A stretch of 64,000 nt of DNA from Sporomusa silvacetica DSM 10669. GTDB taxonomy: Bacteria > Bacillota > Negativicutes > Sporomusales > Sporomusaceae. The DNA lies in NCBI RefSeq assembly GCF_002257705.1, contig NZ_LSLK01000100.1:5797-69796 (forward strand). Direction: 5' to 3'. The number at the start of each line of letters is the position of its first letter. Position 1 is the first letter of the stretch. This document shows, in pieces, positions 35,954-45,060 of the stretch. Made by a program: the position numbers and the translations under genes. A model generated the notes under the pieces. The model was not told the origin of the DNA. It did no database searches and was given only the letters and a program-made list of their open reading frames with translations.

Positions 35954-36338
35954 ATAATTAATTACACCCCTAAATTAAAACCATACTTTCTGTCCTTTAC
36001 GAATAAAAGTTTACAATTTCTTGTAATTCGTGAGAAGTGGAGGCCTTAGTTGTTAATTGATATAATCATATATTCTAACGAAATTTATCAATCCCTTCGC
36101 CAAAATACAAAAATTTTCGACAATCTATGTTTTGTATCGATATGTTTATCATTGTGTCAATGGACCTGTCCCTGTGACATTCCAGGAAACCAAATGAACC
36201 GCCCAAAACCACTGAAGTTTTCATGGTACTTTCTCAGTGATTTCGAGCTGTCCAGGAGTCATATAGAGGGTGAATTTTCTTAAAGGCATTGAGATAGTCA
36301 TCTTTACAACTAATTCCCCAGTCTCTTGTTGTACTTCT
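35954..36338. other. Intergenic region holding a lone palindromic repeat
   Basis: No gene is convincing here. A single 25-nt palindrome of the RAYT family sits at 36155-36179. The rest is AT-rich and should hold the promoter of the GGDEF-EAL gene. Confidence 0.5.
36155..36179 (+). repeat. Lone 25-nt palindromic (REP-like) repeat
   Basis: This copy is identical to the two in the duplication at 27363-27444 over all 25 bases, with the same GGAC-CT-GTCC hairpin, but stands far from the transposase gene. It implies mobilisation in trans. Confidence 0.8.
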
Positions 36339-39257
36339 TCACTTTCGTAGAGCAATCACCGATAATAGTTGCTTCAATATTTCGTCAAATTCCTTATGGA
36401 GTTTTGGGATTATCTCAACTTCTCCATTACTGAGTGACCTTTGAAGATTTGATGCAGCTTCATGCAATCCTTTTGCCCCAATACTTCCAGAGCTACTTTT
36501 TATCTTATGTACTATTTGTGCCGCCTCTTCATAATTTTCCTTTTCAATTGTCCTGTTTAAGATCAAAGATGTCTCCAAATTTTCATTGTAATATTCCTTT
36601 AAAACCATCTCATAGAGATCTACGTTTCCCCCCATATGTCTAATTCCATCTTTTTCATCTAACACACCTTCATTCAACTTAATCGGGTCTTCTGGTTTGG
36701 CTTCACCCCCCGATTTTATGAGCAAACCTTCTTTATATGGCTTGACTACCTGCCATATCGTTTCGACAAATTGTTCTGGGTCAAAGGGTTTGCTGATATA
36801 GTGGTCAATTCCAATACTTTTGCACTTTTCCTCAACCCCTGCTATAGCATCTGCAGTCATAGCAATAATCGGAATGTTACTATCCACATTTCTAATTAGG
36901 CTCGTTGCTTCATAACCACTCATTACGGGCATATGAATATCCATTAATACTAAATCAAGATCCTTTTGCATCTTTAAAAAAAGCTCATAGCCTTCAACAC
37001 CATCATCTGCAAGCGTTACTCTGAATCCAGACTGCTCCAAAATAGATTGAGCAATAAATTGGTTTGTTTTATTATCCTCAACAATTAGCACATGATAAGG
37101 ATACTCAACCATAAAGGGATTCTGTGTAGTTATAAGTGCGGAACTCTCATGCATCTCGATCACATTGATCTTGAAAATTTCAACAATACCATTATATAAA
37201 ATGGAAGGTATTATCGGTTTTGTTATGCCAAAATCCAGTCCTGCGTCTTCCAAGTTTTTAAAAAATTCCTCTTTCGATAATGGAATCATTACTATAAATT
37301 TGGGTATCTCTTTGAGCCAAGGTAACCTTTTTACTTTGGTGCAAAATGCAATCCCCCCATCTTGCGGAGTCTCATAATCCACGATCAATAAATTATAGGA
37401 TGTCCCAGCCTCCCTTGACACCTTCTCCATAAGCTCCATTGCTCTGGCTTCTGAAGTTGCAAATTCGGCAACCATATTAAAAGAATTTAAATAACCGCTT
37501 AACAAATTTCTATAAAAAGCATTCTTTTCTACAACAAGTACTCGGATATTCTGAAAATAAACAGATGCAGCCTTTTTCTTCTCCTCGTAATCTTTGTTTC
37601 GATCAGCTTCCAAGGTCAGCTGTATATTAAATGTTGAGCCTTCATCTACTGCACTATATACCTCTATGCTGCCTCCCATCTGCTCAACTAAACTCTTAAC
37701 TATGGATAAACCAAGTCCAGTACCGCCAAATCTCCTGCTAATACTAGAATCTCCTTGGCTGAAGGGTGCAAAAAGCTGTTCAAGTTGCTCGTTGGACATG
37801 CCGATTCCCGTGTCCTTAACACTAAACTCAATTATATAAGAATCCTTTACTTTTGCTACCAATCGAATAGTAAGAGACACAGCACCATCCTTGGTGAACT
37901 TCACAGCATTATTTACTATATTCAACAAGACTTGTTGAATTCTCTTCTGATCCCCCCAAAAGAATGTTGGTATCTCAGGATCTCTATTCATGGAAAAATC
38001 AATATTTTGCTCATCGATTTTAAAGGATACAATGCTGATTAACTGTTCTAAAATATCATCTAAATTGAAGGAAGTCCTTTCGATATCTATTTTTCCAGCT
38101 TCTATCTTTGAAAAATCCAATATGTCATTGATGATACCTAACATATCCCTCGCTGCTCTGGTTATTTTATCTAAATAAACTTTTTGAATCGTTGTGACAT
38201 CTGTCTTTTTAATTACATAAGCCATCCCTGTAATTGCGTTTAATGGTGTTCGGATCTCATGAGACATCCTGGCCAAAAAGGTTGATTTGACATGATTCGC
38301 GTACTCCGCCTCCTCCTTGGCAACCTTCAAAGCTTCCTCAATCCTTTTGCGTGTTTCAACCTCTCTTCTTAATTTAACAATCCAATATAGGGAGACAAGA
38401 AGAATAATAGTAATCACGGCACCAGCAATTCCAACTATTCTGATTATTTGCGTGTAATCAATCCTATTTTCGACACCAAGCCAACGATTATCAATATTGA
38501 TTTTTTCTTCTTGTGTTATATCTGCTAACGCCTTATTTAGTATGCTGACTAATATTGGCCAGTCCTGCCTTACAGCAAAATACAGCGATTGCTTCTCTTC
38601 CGATGCTACTTTCACATACTTCAAATTTGTAATACCATTTGCCTTTATTAAATAATTTGAAGTCGCCAAATTGCCTATAAATGCTTCTTCTCTTCCATCT
38701 GAAACGGCTCTAAGGGCTTCGGCAACATTAAAATATGGGCTGGGCTTTATAGATTCAAAAGCCTTTAAATAGCTATGATGAGAGCTGTTTGTCTGGACTG
38801 CTACTTTACGATTCATTACATCAGCAAAGTTCTTTATCGTATTATTATTTTCATTTATATAGATAACTCTTTGAAATGAATAATAGGGCTCCGAATACAA
38901 AAAGTACTGTTCTCTCTCTTTCGTTTTGGAAACGCAAGGAAGGGCATCCAATAGCTTTAATACACCCTTTTCATAGGCTTCCGGCCAGCTCAGATTCTTT
39001 TCAACTACAAATTCCAGACCGGTCCTTTCACTGATCAGTTTAATATAATCCGCTGCAATCCCTTTATACACGCCATCTGTATCAATAAACTCATAGGGAA
39101 TGAATTTGGGGTCAACACCGAGATGAATAACAGGATGCTCTTTAATAAAGTCCCTCTCCATTTGCGTAAACTGAATATCCTTTTGCGCAGCAAAGCAAAT
39201 AGTAATAAAAAATGGCAGTACTACTATACTAAGAAAAATATTCCTAAGTAATTTCAT
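36339..39257 (-). CDS. Hybrid histidine kinase with SBP_bac_3 sensor, two REC and HPt domains
   Basis: This 972-residue sensor has a signal/TM segment at residues 5-22 and a periplasmic amino-acid-binding-like (SBP_bac_3) domain (about 28-265), then a TM helix (about 272-295). HisKA (FLARMSHEIRTPLNAITGMA), HATPase (NIVNNAVKFTKDG, GTGLGLSIV), a first receiver (IVDYETP), a second receiver (LVLMDIHMPVMSGYEA) and an HPt domain (VHKIKSSSGSIGAKGL) follow. This is a BvgS/EvgS-like phosphorelay. ATG 39257 with AGGGTGG upstream is preferred over GTG 39266. It is the last gene of a three-gene signalling operon with a REC-HD-GYP protein and a binding lipoprotein. Confidence 0.92.
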   Translation of the reverse strand: MKLLRNIFLSIVVLPFFITICFAAQKDIQFTQMERDFIKEHPVIHLGVDPKFIPYEFIDTDGVYKGIAADYIKLISERTGLEFVVEKNLSWPEAYEKGVLKLLDALPCVSKTKEREQYFLYSEPYYSFQRVIYINENNNTIKNFADVMNRKVAVQTNSSHHSYLKAFESIKPSPYFNVAEALRAVSDGREEAFIGNLATSNYLIKANGITNLKYVKVASEEKQSLYFAVRQDWPILVSILNKALADITQEEKINIDNRWLGVENRIDYTQIIRIVGIAGAVITIILLVSLYWIVKLRREVETRKRIEEALKVAKEEAEYANHVKSTFLARMSHEIRTPLNAITGMAYVIKKTDVTTIQKVYLDKITRAARDMLGIINDILDFSKIEAGKIDIERTSFNLDDILEQLISIVSFKIDEQNIDFSMNRDPEIPTFFWGDQKRIQQVLLNIVNNAVKFTKDGAVSLTIRLVAKVKDSYIIEFSVKDTGIGMSNEQLEQLFAPFSQGDSSISRRFGGTGLGLSIVKSLVEQMGGSIEVYSAVDEGSTFNIQLTLEADRNKDYEEKKKAASVYFQNIRVLVVEKNAFYRNLLSGYLNSFNMVAEFATSEARAMELMEKVSREAGTSYNLLIVDYETPQDGGIAFCTKVKRLPWLKEIPKFIVMIPLSKEEFFKNLEDAGLDFGITKPIIPSILYNGIVEIFKINVIEMHESSALITTQNPFMVEYPYHVLIVEDNKTNQFIAQSILEQSGFRVTLADDGVEGYELFLKMQKDLDLVLMDIHMPVMSGYEATSLIRNVDSNIPIIAMTADAIAGVEEKCKSIGIDHYISKPFDPEQFVETIWQVVKPYKEGLLIKSGGEAKPEDPIKLNEGVLDEKDGIRHMGGNVDLYEMVLKEYYNENLETSLILNRTIEKENYEEAAQIVHKIKSSSGSIGAKGLHEAASNLQRSLSNGEVEIIPKLHKEFDEILKQLLSVIALRK

Positions 39258-39277
39258 ATATTCCACCCTATTTCATT

Positions 39278-40351
39278 CTATGCCTGAGTATATTTAATAG
39301 CTATCTCCTTTATCTGCTCTTCAATAGCTAAAAAAGCATCGACGAGATTGGGATCAAAATGTTTTCCCTTCTCCGTTTTTATTAATAACAAAGCCTCTTC
39401 GTGTTTGAATGCTGGTTTATACACTCTTTTACTTATTAAAGCATCATATACATCAACAATAGCCATTAAACGCCCAGGAAGTGGAATATCTTCGCCCTTA
39501 AGCCCTTTTGGATATCCAGAACCATCATATTTTTCATGATGGCCGCCTATACATTCTATCGCTGTTTCCACAAAAGAAGGAATACTATCCTCTGCCACCC
39601 CATATTTTAGTGCATTTATTCCATAGGTAGTATGCTGCTTCATTATTTCAAATTCCTCAAAGGTAAGTTTGCCAGGCTTTAAAAGAATGCTATCAGGTAT
39701 TCCTACTTTCCCAATATCATGTAAAGGTGCCGTATCAAAAAGTTCTTTAATATACGCATCTGACAATATGTTGCAATATGGTTCCTTATTTTTTAGCTGT
39801 TCACATAGAGCCTTTATCATCCACTGTGTTCTTTTGGTATGATTACAAGACTCAATATCTCGTACTTCTAATAAAGTAATAAGAGCATGAATCGTAATAT
39901 CTCTAGTTAAAACCAATTCCTTCGTTCTTTTCTGTACCGTTTCCTCTAAGATAGCATTGCTTTGCTCCAATAATTTACTGTTATTTTTCAACTTACCATG
40001 GATTTCGATCCTCTTTCTTAGAGATTCAAGGTTTAACGGCTTGCGAATATAATCTACCGCTCCAAGCTCCAATCCTCGTATTTCGTTTTCCGCTTCATCA
40101 TAGTTAGTAAGAATAAGAGTTATAATTTTTTTGTAGTCTTCATTCTGTTTGATGGCTTCTAAAACTTCAAAACCATTCATTCGGGGCATATTTAAGTCCA
40201 AAATTATTAAATCGATGTTTGGTTCCTTTCCAAGAATGTCCATAGCCTCAATACCATCATTTGCAAATAATACAGGATAGTCATCTAATATGTTTTTAAT
40301 CAAAATCCTATCTGTTCTTGAATCATCTACTACCAATATTTTAATGTCCAC
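39278..40351 (-). CDS. REC-HD-GYP response regulator (cyclic-di-GMP phosphodiesterase)
   Basis: This ~357-residue protein has a receiver domain with the phosphorylated Asp in LIILDLNMPRMNGFEVL, a coiled-coil linker, and an HD-GYP domain. The latter has the core HDIGKVGIPDSILLKPGKL, later GHHEKYDGSGYPKGLKGEDIPL and DVYDALISKRVYKPAFKHEEA. HD-GYP enzymes cleave cyclic-di-GMP to pGpG or GMP. The start is one of two GTG codons; GTG 40351 is better spaced from AAGGGGTGG than GTG 40360. It is the probable phosphorylation target of the hybrid kinase encoded 20 bp downstream. Confidence 0.92.
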   Translation of the reverse strand: MDIKILVVDDSRTDRILIKNILDDYPVLFANDGIEAMDILGKEPNIDLIILDLNMPRMNGFEVLEAIKQNEDYKKIITLILTNYDEAENEIRGLELGAVDYIRKPLNLESLRKRIEIHGKLKNNSKLLEQSNAILEETVQKRTKELVLTRDITIHALITLLEVRDIESCNHTKRTQWMIKALCEQLKNKEPYCNILSDAYIKELFDTAPLHDIGKVGIPDSILLKPGKLTFEEFEIMKQHTTYGINALKYGVAEDSIPSFVETAIECIGGHHEKYDGSGYPKGLKGEDIPLPGRLMAIVDVYDALISKRVYKPAFKHEEALLLIKTEKGKHFDPNLVDAFLAIEEQIKEIAIKYTQA

Positions 40352-40376
40352 TCTAACCACCCCTTCACTCAGCTTA

Positions 40377-41678
40377 TTATTTGATCAGTATTTTATTGCC
40401 TTCAACCTCAATCCGTTCCAAAAACTCATTAACAGACATTTCCTCATTCATCACTTGATGCAATCCTGGTGCATAGTACCCGTCCTTTATGATTTGCCAT
40501 TTTGGAACAGGAACATCAATGCTTGGTCTCTTAAATCCCTTTAAAAACGGAAGGTATTGGGGGTATTTTTCAAATACGAAACTATCTGATAGATCCTTAC
40601 GTACAGGCACTCTAAATGGATAATATGTATCGTGCTCGGGGCTGTATTCCCCGTCCATAATTTTTTCCTGGGCTTCTTTTGAAGTCATAAATTTTATAAA
40701 CTTTATCGCTGCTTCTTTTTTTTCATTGCTCATGCAACTTGGTATCGATAGCATCATTGAACCTACTTCAGGGCAAAGTCCAATATTCTCTAAATTAATA
40801 ATGCCTACAGGAAAGGGATTCCCATTTTTTTCATTATCTGCAACCCCCCACACCCCTTGAAATTCAAAGGCAATTTTCTGCTTTCTAAAATGCTCCAAGA
40901 CTTCTACTCCTGTATCATTAATCCATGAAGGCTGAGCATGTTTCCCCAAAACATCCTTGTAAAATTCAATAGCTGCTTTCGCCTTTTCGTTATTTATGGC
41001 AACCTTTGTGCCGCTTGCATCTACCAAATTAGAACCATATCCATAAACAAACTGATTTACCATCCAGGAAATATCATTGTGATTTGCACCAACAAGGCCT
41101 ATCCCCTTAACATTGGTTTTCTCTTCTACTGCTTCGAACGCTTTAAGTAAGGAATCTGAGTCCTTAATAGAGGCAGCATCCACACCAGCTTTTCTTAAAA
41201 GATCTTTATTATAAATCAAGCATATGGAATGTCCTACCCACGGAATACCATAAATACCTCCATTAATTTCACCTAACTGCCATAATTCTGGATAAAACAG
41301 TTCCTTCTCTGTTTGAAAAGAAACTGAGAGATCTTCCAATTTACCTTTATCACCAAAGTACTTCACGTATCTATAAGGCAAAACATAGATCATCTCTGAA
41401 GATTTTTCTGCTAAGAGTCCTTCTATTGCCTTAACATTTTCGTCTCCACCATGTAATACTATTTCGAATCCATCATTATTATTTTTATTATATAAATCAA
41501 CGATTTTTTGTATTGCTTCTCCACGACCAGAATAGGCTGTCCAAGTAATTCTGAAGGACAATTGTTGTTTTTTGTAGGTTGGTGCTTCTGATATACTTTG
41601 CTTTTTTCCACTACATAAAATTAGAAATACAGCGACCAGAGAGACCATACTTAGCAACAACAATGTCCTAATCTTCAT
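40377..41678 (-). CDS. Extracellular solute-binding lipoprotein (family 1, sugar type)
   Basis: This 433-residue lipoprotein has a signal peptide ending in a lipobox-like LILC (Cys about residue 22) and the fold of family 1 binding proteins: AIQKIVDLYNKNNN, GIYGIPWVGHSICLIYNKDLLRKAG, WMVNQFVYGYG, then FIKFMTSKEAQEKIMDGEYSP. Such proteins normally feed ABC sugar importers, but no permease or ATPase gene is present. Its operon partners are a REC-HD-GYP protein and a hybrid kinase. A role as a ligand-presenting co-sensor is therefore more likely than transport, by inference. Confidence 0.88.
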   Translation of the reverse strand: MKIRTLLLLSMVSLVAVFLILCSGKKQSISEAPTYKKQQLSFRITWTAYSGRGEAIQKIVDLYNKNNNDGFEIVLHGGDENVKAIEGLLAEKSSEMIYVLPYRYVKYFGDKGKLEDLSVSFQTEKELFYPELWQLGEINGGIYGIPWVGHSICLIYNKDLLRKAGVDAASIKDSDSLLKAFEAVEEKTNVKGIGLVGANHNDISWMVNQFVYGYGSNLVDASGTKVAINNEKAKAAIEFYKDVLGKHAQPSWINDTGVEVLEHFRKQKIAFEFQGVWGVADNEKNGNPFPVGIINLENIGLCPEVGSMMLSIPSCMSNEKKEAAIKFIKFMTSKEAQEKIMDGEYSPEHDTYYPFRVPVRKDLSDSFVFEKYPQYLPFLKGFKRPSIDVPVPKWQIIKDGYYAPGLHQVMNEEMSVNEFLERIEVEGNKILIK

Positions 41679-41796
41679 CCCTTTGCCCCGCCTTTCTATA
41701 TATATGGGAATTTTACAATTTTCTTGTAATTATATTTTATCACACCAAATTTTTAAATAGTAGTGCTATTCCCCTTTGTCACTATGAATAAACATA

Positions 41797-41842
41797 AAGG
41801 GGCTGTGGAAAAACTTAGAGATAAGTTATCCACAGCCCACTT
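41797..41842. terminator. Hairpin between divergent signalling operon and XRE gene
   Basis: GGGCTGTGGA on one arm pairs with TCCACAGCCC on the other, with further pairing toward the loop. It lies upstream of both flanking genes, so it cannot be an ordinary terminator of either. It may be a relic of a lost gene. Confidence 0.4.
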
Positions 41843-41936
41843 TATAAGTTTTTCGCTACTAAAGAGATTTACTCTACGGTTCGTTTATTGATAGTATTTG
41901 AAATATATACTAAACTTAATTTCGGAGGTGTTATTA

Positions 41937-42521
41937 GTGAACTGCGATAAAATCGGCAAATTAATATATAATCTGCGAAAAGAAAAAGATATGACGCAAA
42001 AGCAATTAGCTGATTTAATGAACATCAGTGACAAAGCAATAAGTAAATGGGAACGTGGCCTTGGATGTCCAGATGTATCATTACTCCCAGAACTATCACA
42101 GATACTTGGAGTCAATATTGAAGAAATCCTATCAGGTAAAATTGAGCTAAATGATGCAATTGGAGGAAATATGAAAAAACTTAAATTTTATGTCTGCCCG
42201 CAGTGTAATAATCTGATGACAGCTACAGGAGATGCCAATATTTCATGTTGCGGAAAGAGATTAGAATCATTAGTTGCAGAAAAAACAAACGAGAATCATT
42301 TGCTAAATATAGAGCCTGTAGAAGATGAACTATATATTTCGTCCTCCCATCAAATGGAAAAAGAGCACTATATATCTTTTGTTGCTTATGTCACAGGAGA
42401 TAGGGTTTATATTGCAAAACAATATCCGGAATGGAACATGCAATTTCGCTTTCATAAGTTAGGGCATGGCAAACTATATTTTCATTGTTCAAATCATGGC
42501 CTATTTTATCAATTGATTTAA
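41937..42521 (+). CDS. XRE-family regulator with superoxide-reductase-like C-terminal domain
   Basis: This 194-residue protein has an HTH_3 domain at residues 1-65 (KDMTQKQLADLMNISDKAISKWERG). A Cys-rich stretch CPQCNN...CCGKRLESL follows. The C-terminal domain resembles desulfoferrodoxin: SHQMEKEHYISFVAYV and, at the end, FHCSNHGLF, matching the Cys-x2-His of the superoxide-reductase iron site. It may bind iron and sense superoxide or redox state while controlling transcription; this is inference. The start is GTG 41937, with GGAGGTG 8 bases upstream. Confidence 0.82.
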   Translation: MNCDKIGKLIYNLRKEKDMTQKQLADLMNISDKAISKWERGLGCPDVSLLPELSQILGVNIEEILSGKIELNDAIGGNMKKLKFYVCPQCNNLMTATGDANISCCGKRLESLVAEKTNENHLLNIEPVEDELYISSSHQMEKEHYISFVAYVTGDRVYIAKQYPEWNMQFRFHKLGHGKLYFHCSNHGLFYQLI

Positions 42522-42530
42522 GTGACGTAA

Positions 42531-42592
42531 AATACCAAGAGACAGAGTTGGTGATACCCATCGTGCCAACAACTCCGTCTCTTTGGTATTTC
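42531..42592. terminator. Bidirectional terminator between XRE and leuA genes
   Basis: AATACCAAGAGACAGAGTTG pairs with CAACAACTCCGTCTCTTTGG around a ~16-base loop, with A/T runs on both sides. It serves the convergent genes on either side. Confidence 0.8.
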
Positions 42593-42610
42593 CCTATTCC
42601 TTAGCCACTC

Positions 42611-44599
42611 CTACTTCTTGTTGCGAAACTGAACTGGTGTCATTCCATGTTTTTTCTTAAATAATCGATTGAAATGTTCCACGTTCTGATACCCTACGCT
42701 ATCAGCAATCTTTTCAACTGTCATGCTTCCATTCTTCAAAAAAGTACAAGCCTTTTTCATCCGGACATTTCTAACAATTTCGCCAAATGTCCCCCCTGAT
42801 TTTTCCTTGATATATTTTGATAGATAGGGGATCGACAAATGCATCTGGTCAGAAAGTTCCTCTAACGTGACTGTTAAGTAATTTGTTTGGATATAATTTA
42901 TGATTTCATTAATTCTTTCATCACGACATTTATCTTCCGCCTGTATTTCGTCTAATTGATTGACAGCTACCACAAGGGCATTAATCGAAGATTTAATAAT
43001 GTCGTCATCAATTCCAACACCCCAGTATAACTTGTTGTTACAGCTAACTCCAACATAGGAAACAGCCTTGGAGGAGGAGCCTTTTGAATGTGCATGTTCT
43101 TCATAAATGGCTAACTCATAATGAATGTCAAAATATTGTTTAATCGCATTGCTGACAGCATCCAAGCGTCCATTCCCATTTCCGACAATCGTTCGAACTT
43201 GTCCGTTATGGTTAATATTAGCTTGCGCCATAATACCATCGATTTGTTTAAAGCGAACTTCCTCTAGGTGGAAATACGGAGTGTTATTCACATATTTATC
43301 TTCAAATATTTGGTATACCCACCCTGGTGATAATTCTTTGTGTTCCCTGTCCGAAACACCTTTCACAGTGTAGCCGACATCCTCTTTCATTTTAGCAGGA
43401 ATGGACATACCATAATTTTCTTTCAGAATGTAACCAATACCGCCCTTTCCTGACTGACTGTTAATTCTGATGACATCTGAATCATATTCCCTCCCGACAT
43501 CCTTAGGATCAATGGGAAGGTATGGAACTGACCATTGAGCGGTTTTCCTTTCATTCCTGTAATTCATCCCCTTGGCAATCGCATCTTGATGGGACCCAGA
43601 GAAAGCGGTAAATACCAATTCGCCTGCATATGGCTGGCGAGCATGCACTTGCATTCTAGTTAAATTCTCATATTTCTGGCATATTTCTGGCATATTGCTA
43701 AAGTCAAGTTTAGGATCAACACCATGTGAGAATAGGTTCATCGCCAACGTGATAATATCAACATTTCCTGTTCTCTCTCCGTTTCCAAATAGTGTCCCCT
43801 CAATTCTATCGGCACCCGCAAGTATTCCCAATTCGGCATCACAAACACCACACCCCCTATCATTATGAGGATGTAAACACAAAATAACTGAATCCCTGTA
43901 TTTTAGATTCTTATTCATAAACTCCACTTGACTTGCAAATACGTGAGGCATTGCATTTTCTACCGTTGTTGGCAGATTAATAATTGCTTTCTTATCAGGA
44001 GTCGGTTGCCATACATCCAGTACCGCATTACATATTTCCAATGCATAATCCACTTCCGTTCCAGGAAAACTCTCTGGACTGTACTGGAATGAAAAATTAC
44101 CAGTTGTCTCTTCTGCTAATTTTTTTAATAACACTGCACCATCAACAGCAATCTGCTTGATTTCTTCCTTACTCTTTCTAAACACCTGCTCCCGCTGAGC
44201 AACAGAGGTGGAATTATACAAATGAATTACAGCGTGGGGTGCGCCCTTAATAGCCTCAAATGTTTTTTTAATAATATGTTCCCTGGCCTGTGTTAGTACC
44301 TGAATTGTTACATCTTCTGGTATCATGTTTCTCTCTATTAATGCCCTTAAGAAATTATATTCCGTATCTGATGCCGCCGGGAAACCCACCTCAATTTCCT
44401 TGAACCCAATGGCCACCAACATCTGAAAAAATTCTATTTTTTCCTCCAAGCTCATTGGCTCGATAAGCGCCTGATTTCCGTCTCTTAAATCAACACTGCA
44501 CCAGATTGGGGGGGCATCGATATGATCTTTCCTAACCCAGTCATAGGATACTTGGGGTGGCATAAAATATGCCCTTTCATATTTTTCAAAATTTTTCAT
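42611..44599 (-). CDS. leuA: 2-isopropylmalate synthase fused to an AraC-type DNA-binding domain
   Basis: The 662-residue product joins two proteins. Residues 1-~555 are a complete type-2 2-isopropylmalate synthase. It condenses 2-oxoisovalerate with acetyl-CoA in leucine synthesis: SVDLRDGNQAL, EVGFPAAS, HPHNDRGCG (metal), GNGERTGNVD, and the LeuA-dimer leucine-binding domain. Residues ~560-662 are a two-helix-turn-helix AraC domain (VTLEELSDQMHLSIPYLSKY and VEKIADSVGYQNVEHFNRLF). The frame is continuous through the joint. ATG 44599 has AAAGGAG 6 bases upstream. A leucine T-box leader lies upstream. The fusion suggests an enzyme that also regulates transcription, possibly gated by leucine. 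Confidence 0.93.
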   Translation of the reverse strand: MKNFEKYERAYFMPPQVSYDWVRKDHIDAPPIWCSVDLRDGNQALIEPMSLEEKIEFFQMLVAIGFKEIEVGFPAASDTEYNFLRALIERNMIPEDVTIQVLTQAREHIIKKTFEAIKGAPHAVIHLYNSTSVAQREQVFRKSKEEIKQIAVDGAVLLKKLAEETTGNFSFQYSPESFPGTEVDYALEICNAVLDVWQPTPDKKAIINLPTTVENAMPHVFASQVEFMNKNLKYRDSVILCLHPHNDRGCGVCDAELGILAGADRIEGTLFGNGERTGNVDIITLAMNLFSHGVDPKLDFSNMPEICQKYENLTRMQVHARQPYAGELVFTAFSGSHQDAIAKGMNYRNERKTAQWSVPYLPIDPKDVGREYDSDVIRINSQSGKGGIGYILKENYGMSIPAKMKEDVGYTVKGVSDREHKELSPGWVYQIFEDKYVNNTPYFHLEEVRFKQIDGIMAQANINHNGQVRTIVGNGNGRLDAVSNAIKQYFDIHYELAIYEEHAHSKGSSSKAVSYVGVSCNNKLYWGVGIDDDIIKSSINALVVAVNQLDEIQAEDKCRDERINEIINYIQTNYLTVTLEELSDQMHLSIPYLSKYIKEKSGGTFGEIVRNVRMKKACTFLKNGSMTVEKIADSVGYQNVEHFNRLFKKKHGMTPVQFRNKK

Positions 44600-44630
44600 A
44601 CTATTCTCCTTTCTTTTACGCATGCAGCAT

Positions 44631-44721
44631 AAGATAAGACTTGGCTTGTGCCAAGTCCTTTAGGACGCCGGCAAAAGCCTTAGTCGTTCAATCCAGGGAA
44701 AGTTATACTTTCCATCTGGAT
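44631..44721. repeat. Structured repeat element, copy B
   Basis: This 91-bp unit contains GACTTGGC/GCCAAGTC and GTCCTTTAGGAC hairpins, then GTCGTTCAATCCA and a GGAAAGTTATACTTTCC palindrome. It is nearly identical to copy C, which follows directly, and related to copy A at 51-160. In the leuA transcript it lies between the T-box terminator and the start codon. Confidence 0.8.
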
Positions 44722-44812
44722 AAGATAAGACTTGGCTTGTGCCAAGTCCTTTAGGACACCGGCAGAAGCCTTAGTCGTTCAATCCAGGGAAGGTTATACT
44801 TTCCTGGATAAA
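44722..44812. repeat. Structured repeat element, copy C
   Basis: This is a second 91-bp unit in tandem with copy B, differing at a few positions (for example GGACACCGGCAGAAGCC against GGACGCCGGCAAAAGCC). Its right end merges into the T run of the leuA leader terminator, just as copy A abuts a terminator at 161-190. Confidence 0.8.
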
Positions 44813-44857
44813 AAAATCTTTCGTCTCTATAATCCATTACAATGGATTATAGAGACG
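44806..44857 (-). terminator. T-box terminator of the leuA leader
   Basis: CGTCTCTATAATCCATT pairs perfectly with its reverse complement (44822-44857, short loop), followed on the minus strand by AAAGATTTTTTT. Charged or uncharged tRNA-Leu would decide between this and the antiterminator. Confidence 0.88.
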
Positions 44858-45060
44858 AAAGACAAAGCTCCCGCGGTACCACTCTATTTCATGATCACCA
44901 TACACTCATCGGCACTACTAATGCCTATCCTGATAACGGAGGATTTCCGTCATGACCTACTATATTTCAGCCAGAAGCTCCAAGGCGAGTTCACCACATT
45001 TCTCATACTGTTTTGCATCATCCAACAGCTTTCTGAAATCAATTTGTGGATACTATTCCT
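44858..45060 (-). promoter_or_regulatory. T-box riboswitch, leucine specifier CUC
   Basis: The minus-strand leader has the T-box sequence AGAGTGGTACCGCGG (44870-44884) just before the terminator. A Stem I region upstream has GTGAACTCGCC, in which CTC at 44987-44989 is the natural specifier codon (Leu). The leader therefore should let transcription into leuA proceed when tRNA-Leu is uncharged. The Stem I limits are approximate. Confidence 0.9.

Noticed and set aside
44631..44812. Cyclic-di-GMP or other known riboswitch in the 91-bp repeats
   Set aside because: I could not match the conserved core of the GEMM, THF, ZTP or fluoride classes; the tandem repetition and third copy elsewhere favour a repeat element.
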